Positions 1 through 9,062 are shown, numbered from the stretch's first letter. The stretch: DNA of 64,000 nucleotides from Bacillota bacterium (GCA_023393065.1 JAEWMX010000005.1:119409-183408); one strand, 5' to 3'. Numbers and translations: made by a program. Notes: generated by a model not told the origin, from the sequence alone.

Positions 1-698
1 TAGACGCGACCGATTCCATAGCCATTAATTTCATTTGGAACCACAAAATCACTTACGGCGGCAGTTTGTGCAGATGCATATTCTGGCGTATCTGGCTTGA
101 TAACAACATCGACAAGACCTTCATTTAGCTGGACTTGATATCCAAGATCACTATCAAAATAATCGATGGCGTGGACCTCGAAATTTAAGATGGTCGTCGA
201 GTTTTCGGGAATGTCGGCCGGAAATGTTCCATCGACCGTATCGCGCGAGAACAGGATTTTCGTTAGACTAATGGTTCGATCGGATAGATATGTCGTATGT
301 CCGGTTGAGCCGGGAATAGTTAGAGAAACTTCGGTGGTGTAGCTTTGATCGGCTTCAACTTTAATCGTCGAAGTCGCGTGATAGGTTTCCGATTGGTCGG
401 TGTAGACGCATTCTCCGAGCTCGCTATCATTGAGTTCGACGCTGTAGAGCAAATCGTAGTTTGCGCCATTGGTAGTCACCACGACTTGAAAATTCGTGTC
501 GCTATAAATGGATTCGTCATAATCAATTTTTGAATGATAGAGGCCCATCGAAACACTTTCAGCAGGTGGCACGACAACTTCTTCGTCATCAAGATACATC
601 TCGATAAATTATGGCGGATCATCAACCGTTGCACCACTGCAACCGGTCAAAAAAGATATGGACAGCAAAACTGCGAATCCAAAGCGCATTTGTTTCAT
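1..698 (-). pseudogene. Lipoprotein gene interrupted by an in-frame TAA; partial at window edge
   Basis: On the minus strand an ATG at 698 follows a GGGAG ribosome site and opens a lipoprotein signal peptide (MKQMRFGFAVLLSI..., lipobox LTGC with Cys20). Codon 30, at 609-611, is TAA. Beyond it the same frame stays open for about 200 codons to the window edge and reads like a real secreted domain, rich in Asp, Thr, Tyr and Ser, with no further stop. The simplest reading is one lipoprotein gene disabled by a single substitution, or a sequencing or assembly error. Re-initiation at the ATG four codons after the stop would give a protein without a signal peptide. The domain is not recognised. I see directly the signal peptide, the stop and the open frame; loss of function is inferred. 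Confidence 0.7.
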
Positions 699-908
699 AC
701 ATTTCTCCCTTTAGGTTTGTTACATGGGCGAACCACGGAAAAGTCGAGCCTAAAATGATAGTTGTGAAACCAAAAATTGGTTTGCTTGCCTGATAACTAA
801 AATATAATACTGCTCAATATTTATGACAAGAAAGCGCAATAATCCATTATTGCTCAACCACCTGTCTTGGAAAGTTGCATTATTTTATTATCTAAGGAGA
901 CCCGCAAT

Positions 909-1739
909 ATGCTTGAGTATCCAGAGTCCCACATTTTAGTCTCACAGATTAATAACGCGCTTAAGAATCGCAAGATTGTTAGGGTAATTGCCAACAGTTC
1001 ACCACATAAATTCGCCTGGTTCAACGGTTCTCCGAGCCAATACCCCGCTCTTCTAAAAGATCGAACGATAAAATCTGCCACCGCCTATGGCGGAATGTTG
1101 GAAATTGACTTCGATGGCGTCTGTCTAGTGATCGGTGATGGCACTAATCTAACCTGGCATTCAAATAGCCAAAACATTCCTAGTAAACACCAACTCTTAC
1201 TCGAGTTGGATGACCACAGCACAATCACCTGTTCGGTGCAGATGTATGGTGGAATTTGGGCTTTTGAAGAAGGCACATTTGATAATCCTTATTACCTCGG
1301 CGCTAAGAAAGCAATCCCCCTTGATGAATCCGACTCCACCTTAGAATATTTCTTAGAAAAGACTCAAAAATATAGCAATCTCTCCCTCAAAGTCTTTCTC
1401 GCCACCGAACAGCGCTTTGCCGGATTGGGAAACGGTGTCTTGCAAGACATCCTTTTTAAAGCCCGAATGAATCCGAGAACCAAAATTAATACTTTGACCT
1501 CGGAAAAAATATGCGAGTTGCATTCGGTCATCGTCAAAGAAATTCAGGCGATGATTCAACAAGGAGGCCGTGGCACCGAGAGCGATCTTTTCGGTCAATA
1601 TGGCCGTTATCTCACTCTAAGCCAACGCTATGCCAATAAAGAAGTCTGTCCAAACTGTCAGTCGGCCTTCGTTAAAGAAGCTTATATGGGTGGAACCATC
1701 TACTACTGTCCGGCTTGCCAACCGGTTGTCAAATCCTAA
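909..1739 (+). CDS. Fpg/Nei (endonuclease VIII)-like DNA glycosylase family protein, catalytic proline absent
   Basis: This 276-residue protein has the Fpg/Nei layout: an N-terminal MLEYPE motif, a helix-two-turn-helix region with LGNGVLQDILF near residues 170-180, and a C-terminal zinc finger of four cysteines (CPNC ... CPAC). I start at 909 because AAGGAG at 894-899 precedes it; an in-frame ATG at 867 has no such site. Known Fpg/Nei enzymes use Pro2 as the nucleophile and an Arg just before the last CxxC pair. Here residue 2 is Leu, Glu3 is kept, and the finger reads GGTIYYC where the Arg would be. Base-excision repair is therefore uncertain; it may only bind DNA or be a diverged glycosylase. 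A TATAAT at 803-808 is a possible -10. It appears to be a single-gene unit. Confidence 0.8.
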   Translation: MLEYPESHILVSQINNALKNRKIVRVIANSSPHKFAWFNGSPSQYPALLKDRTIKSATAYGGMLEIDFDGVCLVIGDGTNLTWHSNSQNIPSKHQLLLELDDHSTITCSVQMYGGIWAFEEGTFDNPYYLGAKKAIPLDESDSTLEYFLEKTQKYSNLSLKVFLATEQRFAGLGNGVLQDILFKARMNPRTKINTLTSEKICELHSVIVKEIQAMIQQGGRGTESDLFGQYGRYLTLSQRYANKEVCPNCQSAFVKEAYMGGTIYYCPACQPVVKS

Positions 1740-1809
1740 AACGCAGTTTTTGTTTGTTGGAACAAAACCTCGGCATTCTCTATTGAAACTATATTTGCTG
1801 AGCACCAAT

Positions 1810-1818
1810 TGATATAAT
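1810..1818 (+). promoter_or_regulatory. Extended -10 promoter (TGATATAAT)
   Basis: TGATATAAT at 1810-1818 is a perfect extended -10 element, 35 bases before the ATG at 1854. The surrounding AATTGATATAAT recurs exactly at 49570-49581. It probably drives the three-gene unit 1854-4398. No good -35 is visible, as expected for extended -10 promoters. Confidence 0.55.
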
Positions 1819-1853
1819 CAAAGCATCGCGGGAAAGAAAAGAAGATTAATCGA

Positions 1854-2843
1854 ATGAAAGTATTAGTTACGGGTGCCAACGGTTTCCTCGGCAGCCATGT
1901 TGTAAAAATTCTTATCGAGCGAGGCTATGATGTTCGGGCCTTTGTTTTAAAGGGTACTCCCGTTGATACACTAAGTGGCCTCGCCTGCGAAATATTCGAT
2001 GGCAATTTATTAAATCCTCTCGATGTCGAAAACGCTCTCGAAGACTGTGACTTTCTAATTCATACGGCGGCGATTACCGATGTGTGGCCCACAAAAAATC
2101 CGCTCTCATGGAAAATTAATTTTGATCTCGTTAAAACACTAGCTGACATCGTCCGTAAAAAATCAGTTAAGAAATATATACATGTCGGAACGGCGAATTC
2201 CTTTGGCTACGGATCAATTAAAGAACCCGGCTCTGAAGACAAGGTTTTTAATAGCGGTAAGTATGGCTTAGACTATATAAATTCCAAAAAAGCCGCTCAA
2301 GACTATTTGCTCGAAGAAGCGAGAAAAGAACCCGGCCTACCAGTCGTTATCATTAATCCGACATTTATGATTGGCGAGAACGACACAAAACCAGGACCGG
2401 GCGAAATGATTATTTCGGTGATAAAACACAAAGTGCCTGGTTATTCGGCAGGCGGTCGTTCTTTTGCGGCGGTCAAAGATGTCGCGCTCGCATGTGTGAA
2501 TGCCATTGATAAAGGCGTTATCGGCGAGTGTTATATCACCGGTGGCACCAACATGAACTATAAGCAGTTTTTTTCTCTTATCGCCGATAAAGTGGGTGTT
2601 AAATCACCCAAGATTTTTATTCCTAAATTTGTTGCCGTACCGTTCGCGGCCTTGATGCAACTTGCTGCCAAGGTTCGCAAAAGAAAACCGCTTTTGAGCG
2701 TGACGATGGCGAGAATGTCGGGCGACGGCCATTACTACTCATCTGATAAAGCAATCAAAGAGCTCGGCTATGAACAAACAGGTCTCGATAAAGCTCTTGA
2801 CGAAGCGATAAAGTGGTATGATGAACACGGATATTTGGACTAG
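1854..2843 (+). CDS. NAD(P)-dependent epimerase/dehydratase (extended SDR)
   Basis: This is a 329-residue extended short-chain dehydrogenase. The N-terminus carries the nucleotide-binding motif TGANGFLGSH (residues 6-15). The catalytic YxxxK is Tyr140-Ile-Asn-Ser-Lys144, with the accompanying NPTFMIGEND region near residue 176. The overall pattern resembles dihydroflavonol reductase or 3-beta-hydroxysteroid dehydrogenase-like members, so it probably reduces or epimerises a small carbonyl or sugar-nucleotide substrate in the cytosol; the substrate cannot be told from sequence. It is first of a tight operon: the next gene starts two bases after its stop. Its ribosome site is weak (GGAAAGAAAAGAAG upstream). 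Confidence 0.88.
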   Translation: MKVLVTGANGFLGSHVVKILIERGYDVRAFVLKGTPVDTLSGLACEIFDGNLLNPLDVENALEDCDFLIHTAAITDVWPTKNPLSWKINFDLVKTLADIVRKKSVKKYIHVGTANSFGYGSIKEPGSEDKVFNSGKYGLDYINSKKAAQDYLLEEARKEPGLPVVIINPTFMIGENDTKPGPGEMIISVIKHKVPGYSAGGRSFAAVKDVALACVNAIDKGVIGECYITGGTNMNYKQFFSLIADKVGVKSPKIFIPKFVAVPFAALMQLAAKVRKRKPLLSVTMARMSGDGHYYSSDKAIKELGYEQTGLDKALDEAIKWYDEHGYLD

Positions 2844-2845
2844 AT

Positions 2846-3664
2846 ATGAGCAAAATCAATGACTTGGAAAATAAAGTAGTGTTAATCACCGGCGGAGGCA
2901 AGGGCATCGGCCGCGAAATCGCCAAGCTCTTTGCCATGCAAAAGGCCAAAGTCATTATCACCGGACGCGGAGAAAAAGCTTTAAAAGAAACCACTTCTCT
3001 TATCAATGAGCAAGGCGGAAAATGCGAATATTACATCGGCGATGTCACTGATGTAGGCGACTGCCAAAGAATCATTGATGAAGTGATTAATAAACATTCT
3101 CACCTCGATGTTTTGATTAACAATGCTGGGATGAGCATGCGGGGATTGTTTGAAGATACCGATCTTGAACTATTTCATAAAATAATCGATATAAACTTTA
3201 GCGGTGCCGTGAACATGACAAAATTGGCGCTGCCGCTTTTAATTGAAAGCCGAGGGAGTGTCTTGTTCATATCTAGCCTTTCAGGGCTCAAAGGAATTCC
3301 TGGAATTGCCCCCTATTCGACCGCCAAGATGGCTCTTACCGGCTTTAGCGAATCGCTTCGTGCCGAGATACATCGACATCATGTCCATGTCGGAATTATC
3401 TATGTCGGTTTCACCGAGAACGACGAAGATAAGCAAATCTATTTGGCAAACGGAGATCTCATCCCTCTGCGTCGCGATAAAAATAGCGACACGCAAGTCG
3501 GCGTCGCTAAGCAAGTTGTCAAAGTAGTCCGTAGACGAAAAGCAGTCACGTATCTTACTTTTATCGGGAAGACGGCAAACATTTTATATCGCTTGTTTCC
3601 GCGTTTATCGGGATTTTTATTAAGAAAATTTGCCATGAAGAATAAAGGATACAAAGCATCATGA
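2846..3664 (+). CDS. Classical short-chain dehydrogenase/reductase
   Basis: This is a 272-residue classical SDR with the cofactor motif TGGGKGIG (residues 15-22), the NNAG motif near residue 91, catalytic Ser in the SSLSG segment and YSTAK as YxxxK. The extra C-terminal region includes basic and hydrophobic residues (TANILYRLFPRLSGFLLRKFAMK), as in membrane-associated SDRs of the DltE/YqjQ type. It sits two bases after the epimerase gene and overlaps the following CPBP gene by ATGA, so translation is coupled. A role in lipid or cell-envelope carbonyl reduction fits the membrane-protein neighbour but is inference. Confidence 0.9.
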   Translation: MSKINDLENKVVLITGGGKGIGREIAKLFAMQKAKVIITGRGEKALKETTSLINEQGGKCEYYIGDVTDVGDCQRIIDEVINKHSHLDVLINNAGMSMRGLFEDTDLELFHKIIDINFSGAVNMTKLALPLLIESRGSVLFISSLSGLKGIPGIAPYSTAKMALTGFSESLRAEIHRHHVHVGIIYVGFTENDEDKQIYLANGDLIPLRRDKNSDTQVGVAKQVVKVVRRRKAVTYLTFIGKTANILYRLFPRLSGFLLRKFAMKNKGYKAS

Positions 3665-4398
3665 TCTATAGCCAGGCCCTCGACTTTTCCGTTCTGCTAA
3701 ATGAAGAGGTAATTGCACTTTTAATCTATCCGCTTCTCTACCTGCTCTATTACTTCGGAAGCGATTTTCCATTCGTTAAGAAATTTAGGGCACGGTTTAA
3801 TGAGTCACAAGAAAATTTTGAAAAATCCGTCTACTTTCGCCGGTCGATGGGTTTCGTCCTCTTGGGTTTGATTCCTTTTCTCATAACTGCTTTTTACTTT
3901 AAAAAACCTTTGAGCGCCTACGGACTCGGCCTACCTTCAGGCGAGTATGCCCTTTATTGGTCACTTATTCCATTAGCTGCCGTCTTTCTCGTCAGCCTCC
4001 TTCTCCCCGCTAAGAAAATCAACCTTTCCTACTATCCGGAAGTCCGCAAAAAAACATGGCCGCTTTCAAGGACGATTATCAATGCGGCGTTTTGGGCTGT
4101 GTATCTATTGGGATATGAGTTTGCTCTTCGAGGAATGATCTTTTATACAACTCTTTATGCTTACGGTCTATTTCCGGCGCTTGCCATCAACAGCATCATC
4201 TATGCTTTAATTCACATTTTCAAAGGACCAAAAGAAGCTTTCGGGGCCTTCTTTCTCGGTATCCTTTTGTGTTTGATTACCTACTACACCAATTCGATTT
4301 GGATGGCCTTAATCATTCATATCGCGATGGCTGTCATCAATGATATCAAAGCTGTAAATGCCACCAAAAAATCCGAAAAAGCTTCAGAAAACATATAA
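3661..4398 (+). CDS. CPBP (CAAX-like) intramembrane protease family protein
   Basis: This 245-residue polytopic protein has about seven hydrophobic segments. The CPBP signature is recognisable but imperfect: EExxxR appears as Tyr152-Glu153-x3-Arg157, motif 2 as YALIH (His185), and motif 3 starts at His220 (IIHIAMAVIND). The first glutamate, thought to be catalytic in the family, is Tyr here, so proteolytic activity is doubtful. The start ATG overlaps the previous stop (ATGA, 3661-3664). The C-terminus is basic and cytosolic. It ends about 20 bases from the convergent peroxidase gene. Confidence 0.75.
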   Translation: MIYSQALDFSVLLNEEVIALLIYPLLYLLYYFGSDFPFVKKFRARFNESQENFEKSVYFRRSMGFVLLGLIPFLITAFYFKKPLSAYGLGLPSGEYALYWSLIPLAAVFLVSLLLPAKKINLSYYPEVRKKTWPLSRTIINAAFWAVYLLGYEFALRGMIFYTTLYAYGLFPALAINSIIYALIHIFKGPKEAFGAFFLGILLCLITYYTNSIWMALIIHIAMAVINDIKAVNATKKSEKASENI

Positions 4399-4418
4399 CT
4401 ATATCGAATTTTACATTC

Positions 4419-4892
4419 TTACAGTAGTTTAACGATTGTATTTTCGATATCTTCTGGCTTAATGCGAGAATCAAATCGATCGACAACTTCGCCTTCTCTA
4501 CTGACGAGAAACTTGGTGAAGTTCCATCGAATATTGCTGCCTAATGGGCTGCTCTTCTGGCTCTTAAGATATGTATATAAAGGAGCTTCGTTTTTGCCGT
4601 TGACTTCAATCTTGGAAAACTGCGTAAAACTCACGTCGTAACGAAGCTTGCATATGCTTGCTATCTCGGCCTCCGTTTCGGGGGCTTGATTAGCAAACTG
4701 ATTGCACGGAAAATCCAATATTTCGAATCCTTGGTCGCGATACTTTTTGTAAAGTTTTTCCAAGCCCTCATATTGAGGAGTGTATCCGCAGCCGGTCGCC
4801 GTGTTGACAATCAGAAGCACTTTGCCTTTAAAATGTGTCAAAGCAATATCTTTGCCAGTAATATCTTTCATTATAAAATCATAAATTTTCAT
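4419..4892 (-). CDS. Glutathione peroxidase-family thiol peroxidase (Cys type)
   Basis: This 157-residue protein is of the usual GPx length. The peroxidatic residue is Cys35 in NTATGCGYTPQ, in place of selenocysteine. Gln65 lies in FPCNQFANQAPE and a Trp in WNFTKFLV, completing the usual catalytic set. Family members without bound glutathione machinery generally use thioredoxin as reductant, which fits the thioredoxin-like proteins elsewhere in the window. I chose the start at 4892 because GTGAGGAC lies eight bases upstream; an in-frame ATG at 4943 lacks a ribosome site. It detoxifies peroxides in the cytosol. Confidence 0.93.
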   Translation of the reverse strand: MKIYDFIMKDITGKDIALTHFKGKVLLIVNTATGCGYTPQYEGLEKLYKKYRDQGFEILDFPCNQFANQAPETEAEIASICKLRYDVSFTQFSKIEVNGKNEAPLYTYLKSQKSSPLGSNIRWNFTKFLVSREGEVVDRFDSRIKPEDIENTIVKLL

Positions 4893-4961
4893 ATTTTTTG
4901 TCCTCACTAAAATTTTCGCTGATACGCGATGGGATAACAACAAATGTGCTATAGATTTGTA

Positions 4962-5237
4962 CTATGAACCATAGCCCCAAGTGACGGGGCGTTCATTTGG
5001 ATTCCACGTGCTGTACCAGCTTTCCGGTAGCGACGCAGCTTCGGCGTATATTGTTAATAATGGACAGCGCCCAAAGCAATTGTCGCCGACATAGGAAACG
5101 GATAGAGGAATAATAATTGAAGTCAATGACGAACAGCCATCAAAAGCATAACCCCATATTTCGAGGAGCGTTGAAGGAAGGGATTCACTTTTTAAAATCG
5201 ATAATTTTGATAGTCGTTGCCTAGATGGCGCATTATA
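4962..5237 (-). pseudogene. C-terminal remnant of a BspA-type leucine-rich-repeat surface protein
   Basis: The 313 bases between the peroxidase and the next gene hold an open minus-strand frame that ends in TAG at 4962-4964 and has no start codon. It translates to about one and a half LRR_5 (BspA/TpLRR) repeats, including LLEIWGYAFDGCSSLTSI and VSYVGDNCFGRCPLLTI, followed by a tail typical of such proteins (YSTWNPNERPVTWG). The frame is blocked by TAA at 5238-5240. The N-terminal bulk of the gene is gone; the promoter region of the 5257 gene lies there now. It is a decayed fragment of an adhesin-like protein. Confidence 0.72.
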
Positions 5238-5256
5238 TTAAATAATAAGTAGCGGA

Positions 5257-7302
5257 ATGAATATGAATCTAAAAGGTATCAACCTCCGAAAGACAGCATT
5301 AAAATTAGTGCCTTATCTAGTTCTTTTAGCATTTTCTTTTCTCTCTTTATATGTCTTCTTTTACAAGGGATTATTACAGGGCGATGATATCATTTTTCAT
5401 CTCGCTAACATCAGCGACGAGTATTTATCATTAATCAATCAAGGTTCCATTTCTCGCATCTCGTCTTATTTGGGATCAAATCTTGGCATTGGCACGCGCC
5501 TTTTCTACTCACCCCTTTTTCATTTGCTCGGAAGTTTGATGTATGTAGCCACCCAATGGCTTGGCGGAACCGCCATCACGGCTATCAAGATCGTGATGTT
5601 TCTCAGCGTCTTTATCTCCGGATTATTCATGTATCATTTCCTGTTGAAGGCCACCGAAGGAAAAGTAGCAGCCGCGACTATCGGCGCAGCCATCTATGTC
5701 TTATACCCTTATCGCATCTTTGATGCGTTGTGTCGCGCCGCCTATGCCGAAGCTTTAGCTTTTGTCTTCATCCCTCTTTTCTTTAAGGGTTTGCATGGCC
5801 TTGTGCACTTCAAAGACAAAATAACAGTTCTCCCATTTGTTGAAGTGATTATCGGTGGAGCTTTGCTCTTTTTGAGTCACAACCTGACGGCCATCTTTGG
5901 TTTTATTTTTGGCGTCATTTTCCTTTTGGCCAATATTCGCAAAATAATCATATTGTGCCGCACAAAGCAATATTGGATTAGCGGTCTCGTCTCGATTGTA
6001 TTGTTAGTCGGCTTGATGTCTGTTTCGCTTTTCTCATCTCTTGAATTAGTTAGCAGCGGTTTATATAACATTTCCAATCCGTCTCGCATGTGGACGACAT
6101 ACGAGCTTGTCTCAAGCCGCGTTGAAACAGCCTTCAACTATTCGGGATTCCTCAATTATCTATACATGAATGGCACTTTCGGATTGTCGATGGGACCCAG
6201 CGTCCTGACCTCACTAATAATTTCTTTTTTGCTATTAAGTTTTCTCTTCTTTGTTTTTGACCACACCCTTCGGCAGTTTAAGAAAATGCGGTATTTCCAT
6301 TTTTTGATTAGTGCCTCCGCCTATATCTTGTCGATCATTCTCTTCGCCAACCGCCTCGAAGTTATATTCGGTGCGATTATAGTCGTCATAATGGCCTTTT
6401 GTGTTGATTACGCCTTGCACCTTTCGCAAAGCGAACGGGTGACGAAGGGCGTCTTCTATCAAGATGTCGACTTCTGGTTTTTAATCGGTATTATCTTGTT
6501 GACGTTTGCGTTAATTACTCAGAAATGGCTGTGGCGCATCATCCCCGAACCCCTCTACATGATTCAATTTCCGTGGCGGCTTTGGGCTTATATTCAGTTC
6601 TTTGCCAGTTGGGCGGTCGCTTGGCTTTGTTACAAGTTTGAATATAAGAAGGCCGTTTCCTATGCGGCGATTACCGCTCTTGGCTTTTGCATGGTGGCCG
6701 GCCAGGCACTTCCTGAGAAGCGCCTCAACATGATTCGCGCCGCTGAGCCAGATAGTTCGCTCATCGTCTACTATGGCGATGAAGATTATTTTAAATACAC
6801 GTCTTCAATCGGCTGGAACAAAGAGTATATTCCACAAGTTTTTTATGAAAGTGGATATGTTTCCGAATACAGCAACTCTTTATATTCAAGCGTCAGACTA
6901 ATTATCAATCAGCAATATGTTGATCAATACCCCCTCGAGCCCGCCGTCTTAAGCGGCGATTGTGTAATCGATGTCACAAAGCGCGAAACTCCTAATTATG
7001 AGATGGACATCGACGCCACAAGCGATAGTCTTATCCAAATGCCTCTCATCTTTTATCCAGGATATCGAATTCAAGCTTATGAAGACGATAAGAAAATTGC
7101 CCTCGAATCGCTTAATATCGACGGTCTCATCGCTTTTGATGTCGCGGCCGATTATCAAAAGATAGTTATCTCCTTTGTCGGAAGCCCCACGGTTATTGGC
7201 TCATACGTCTATTTTGGTTTATCCGCCCTCGGCACGGCGGGGTTAGTCACTTGGTTTAAACTGTCGGAACGCAAAAGAAAAGAAACAGCGAGTAAAGAGT
7301 AA
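5257..7302 (+). CDS. Large polytopic membrane protein, GT-C/PTPS-related family
   Basis: This 681-residue protein has roughly a dozen transmembrane segments over residues 15-510 and a soluble C-terminal domain of about 150 residues before a last membrane helix (near 645-665). The first extracytoplasmic loop contains GDDIIFHLANI, resembling the acidic DD/H motif of GT-C glycosyltransferases, and the sequence recalls the family annotated as 6-pyruvoyl-tetrahydropterin-synthase-related membrane proteins. A role in polymer or lipid glycosylation is likely but unproven. It stands alone, with about 100 bases to the next gene. Starts at 5257 or 5263 are both possible; neither has a clear ribosome site. 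Confidence 0.65.
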   Translation: MNMNLKGINLRKTALKLVPYLVLLAFSFLSLYVFFYKGLLQGDDIIFHLANISDEYLSLINQGSISRISSYLGSNLGIGTRLFYSPLFHLLGSLMYVATQWLGGTAITAIKIVMFLSVFISGLFMYHFLLKATEGKVAAATIGAAIYVLYPYRIFDALCRAAYAEALAFVFIPLFFKGLHGLVHFKDKITVLPFVEVIIGGALLFLSHNLTAIFGFIFGVIFLLANIRKIIILCRTKQYWISGLVSIVLLVGLMSVSLFSSLELVSSGLYNISNPSRMWTTYELVSSRVETAFNYSGFLNYLYMNGTFGLSMGPSVLTSLIISFLLLSFLFFVFDHTLRQFKKMRYFHFLISASAYILSIILFANRLEVIFGAIIVVIMAFCVDYALHLSQSERVTKGVFYQDVDFWFLIGIILLTFALITQKWLWRIIPEPLYMIQFPWRLWAYIQFFASWAVAWLCYKFEYKKAVSYAAITALGFCMVAGQALPEKRLNMIRAAEPDSSLIVYYGDEDYFKYTSSIGWNKEYIPQVFYESGYVSEYSNSLYSSVRLIINQQYVDQYPLEPAVLSGDCVIDVTKRETPNYEMDIDATSDSLIQMPLIFYPGYRIQAYEDDKKIALESLNIDGLIAFDVAADYQKIVISFVGSPTVIGSYVYFGLSALGTAGLVTWFKLSERKRKETASKE

Positions 7303-7400
7303 CCCTACCGTGTCTCTTATCGTTTATTCCGGTCTTATTAATTGTTAATTAACCATTCAGTCAGTATAATTTTTTTGAAGTCAACGCAAGGAGTAATATT

Positions 7401-8603
7401 ATGCATAACACAAGAAAAATCAGCGATGGTTTATACTATGTTGGTGTCAACGACCATCATCTGACAAGGTTTGAAAATACCCACCCCCTCACAAGAGGGA
7501 TGGCCTACAATTCATATTTGCTCAGCGATGACAAAACCGTCTTGTTCGACACCGTCGATCGCGCGGGTGGTCAGCAATTCATGGAAAATATCGAATTCGC
7601 GTTGGGTGGTAGGACACTCGATTATTTAATAATCAATCACATCGAACCCGATCACGCCGCTTTAATCGTCGATGTCTTAAAGCTATATCCGGAAGTGGTG
7701 CTGGTCGGAAACAAGACGACTTTTCGGCTCCTCGACCAGTTTTATGGTCCTGATATAAATGGGCGGTTTCTTGAAGTCAAAGAAGGCGATAGTCTAAATG
7801 TTGGCACCAAAACTTTAAAGTTTTTCATGGCCCCGATGGTCCATTGGCCAGAAGTTATGGTCACCTATGAAGAAACGTCCGGCCTCCTTTTTTCCGCTGA
7901 TGCTTTCGGAACGTTTGGAACGCTCGAAGGCCAGCTTTTCACAAACCCTACTAATTTTGAAAAGCTATGGCTCGACGAAGGCCGTCGGTATTACGCCAAC
8001 ATCATTGGAAAATATGGCATGCAGACTATGTCTTTGCTAAATAAGATATCGACTTTAAAGGTTAATATGCTTCTCCCCCTACATGGGCCTCTATGGCATG
8101 GAGACTTTGCCCCATATTTTGAAAAATATCGTCTCTGGGCAGCTTATACTCCTGAAGAAAAAGGCGTCGTAATCGCCGTCGGTTCCATATATGGAAACAC
8201 CGAGGAAGCAGCCGACATTCTCGCTGGATATCTCGCCGATATGGGCGTCAATAATGTTGTTGTTCACAATGTTTCATCGGTCGACCCATCCCATATCCTC
8301 AGCGATATATTCCATTTTTCACATGTCGTATTAGCCTCTGCCACTTATAATTTTCGCGTTTTTCCGAAGATGGAAACGCTCGTCAGCGACATTGTGGCCA
8401 CCGGTGTCGGCAATCGCGTTTTCGCGATAATTGAAAATGGCTCGTGGGCTCCGAGCGCGGATAGCCTCATTCGCGCGCAAATCAGCAAACTGAAAAATGT
8501 GAGCATCGTTAACTCGGAGAAGTTTACAATAAAATCAGCGCTTAAGAGCGAGCAGCTCGAAGCCCTTAAAAATCTTGCCAAGCAAATCGCTGACTCGATG
8601 TAA
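7401..8603 (+). CDS. Flavodiiron protein (A-type flavoprotein, FprA family)
   Basis: This 400-residue protein has the two domains of a class A flavodiiron protein. Residues 1-250 are a metallo-beta-lactamase fold with the iron-binding HxExDH motif (His80, Glu82, Asp84, His85) and later ligands in VHWPE, SADAFG and LHGPLWH. Residues 255-400 are a flavodoxin-like domain with the FMN loop SIYGNTEEAA. Such enzymes reduce O2 to water (or NO to N2O) in the cytosol of anaerobes, taking electrons from rubredoxin or a flavoprotein. AAGGAG precedes the ATG by about eight bases. It protects the oxygen-sensitive enzymes encoded nearby, such as NrdD and radical SAM proteins. Confidence 0.95.
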   Translation: MHNTRKISDGLYYVGVNDHHLTRFENTHPLTRGMAYNSYLLSDDKTVLFDTVDRAGGQQFMENIEFALGGRTLDYLIINHIEPDHAALIVDVLKLYPEVVLVGNKTTFRLLDQFYGPDINGRFLEVKEGDSLNVGTKTLKFFMAPMVHWPEVMVTYEETSGLLFSADAFGTFGTLEGQLFTNPTNFEKLWLDEGRRYYANIIGKYGMQTMSLLNKISTLKVNMLLPLHGPLWHGDFAPYFEKYRLWAAYTPEEKGVVIAVGSIYGNTEEAADILAGYLADMGVNNVVVHNVSSVDPSHILSDIFHFSHVVLASATYNFRVFPKMETLVSDIVATGVGNRVFAIIENGSWAPSADSLIRAQISKLKNVSIVNSEKFTIKSALKSEQLEALKNLAKQIADSM

Positions 8604-8646
8604 TGTTTTGCTTAAACTAATAATATTTATAGCCCGGAGGAAAATT

Positions 8647-8997
8647 ATGAAAGACTTTATCATCACGACAACGAATCAATTAGAAGGCTATATTATTACG
8701 GAATATCTCGATGTCATTTTTGAAGAGAGTATTTTTGGCATTAGCATCTCGACCGGCATCAAAGGTCTCGGCGACATGTTCGCAGGATGGACCGGAGAAA
8801 GACTTCATGCCATTTCTAACCGCATCGAAGAAGTGAAAAAAGATGTCAAAGAAGCTTTAGTTGATAAAGCGGTGCGCCTCGGGGCCGATGCTCTCATCGG
8901 AGTCGATATCGAGACGACCAGAAACCTCAACGACGGGACCATTGGCGTTTCGATGTCGGGAACAGCGGTGCGAATCATCAAAGCAATCGGAAAATAA
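8647..8997 (+). CDS. YbjQ/UPF0145 family protein
   Basis: This 116-residue cytosolic protein matches the YbjQ (putative heavy-metal-binding, UPF0145) family: opening TTTNQLEGY, central SISTGIKGLGDMFAGWTGERL, then an amphipathic helix and LGADALIGVDIETT. The family forms pentamers of unknown function. The start at 8647 is set by a strong GGAGG eight bases upstream; a longer in-frame reading from 8575 would overlap the flavodiiron gene and has no ribosome site. It lies 43 bases after that gene, probably in one transcript, and is closed by the terminator at 9007. Confidence 0.9.
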   Translation: MKDFIITTTNQLEGYIITEYLDVIFEESIFGISISTGIKGLGDMFAGWTGERLHAISNRIEEVKKDVKEALVDKAVRLGADALIGVDIETTRNLNDGTIGVSMSGTAVRIIKAIGK

Positions 8998-9006
8998 AAT
9001 ACTTGC

Positions 9007-9043
9007 AAAAAGCGCGGAATTCTTTTCAAATCCGCGCTTTTTT
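9007..9043. terminator. Bidirectional rho-independent terminator
   Basis: AAAAAGCGCGGA and its complement TCCGCGCTTTTTT form a GC-rich stem with A and T runs on either side. It can end both the plus-strand 8647 gene and the minus-strand aldolase gene. Confidence 0.88.
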
Positions 9044-9062
9044 GTTGATAAAATCGTCTATA

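Noticed and set aside
867..908. Upstream in-frame ATG for the Fpg/Nei-like gene
   Set aside because: It would add 14 residues before the family N-terminus and has no ribosome site, whereas AAGGAG precedes the ATG at 909.
4419..4892. Selenocysteine form of glutathione peroxidase
   Set aside because: The active-site codon is a cysteine codon, and no TGA or SECIS-like hairpin is needed.
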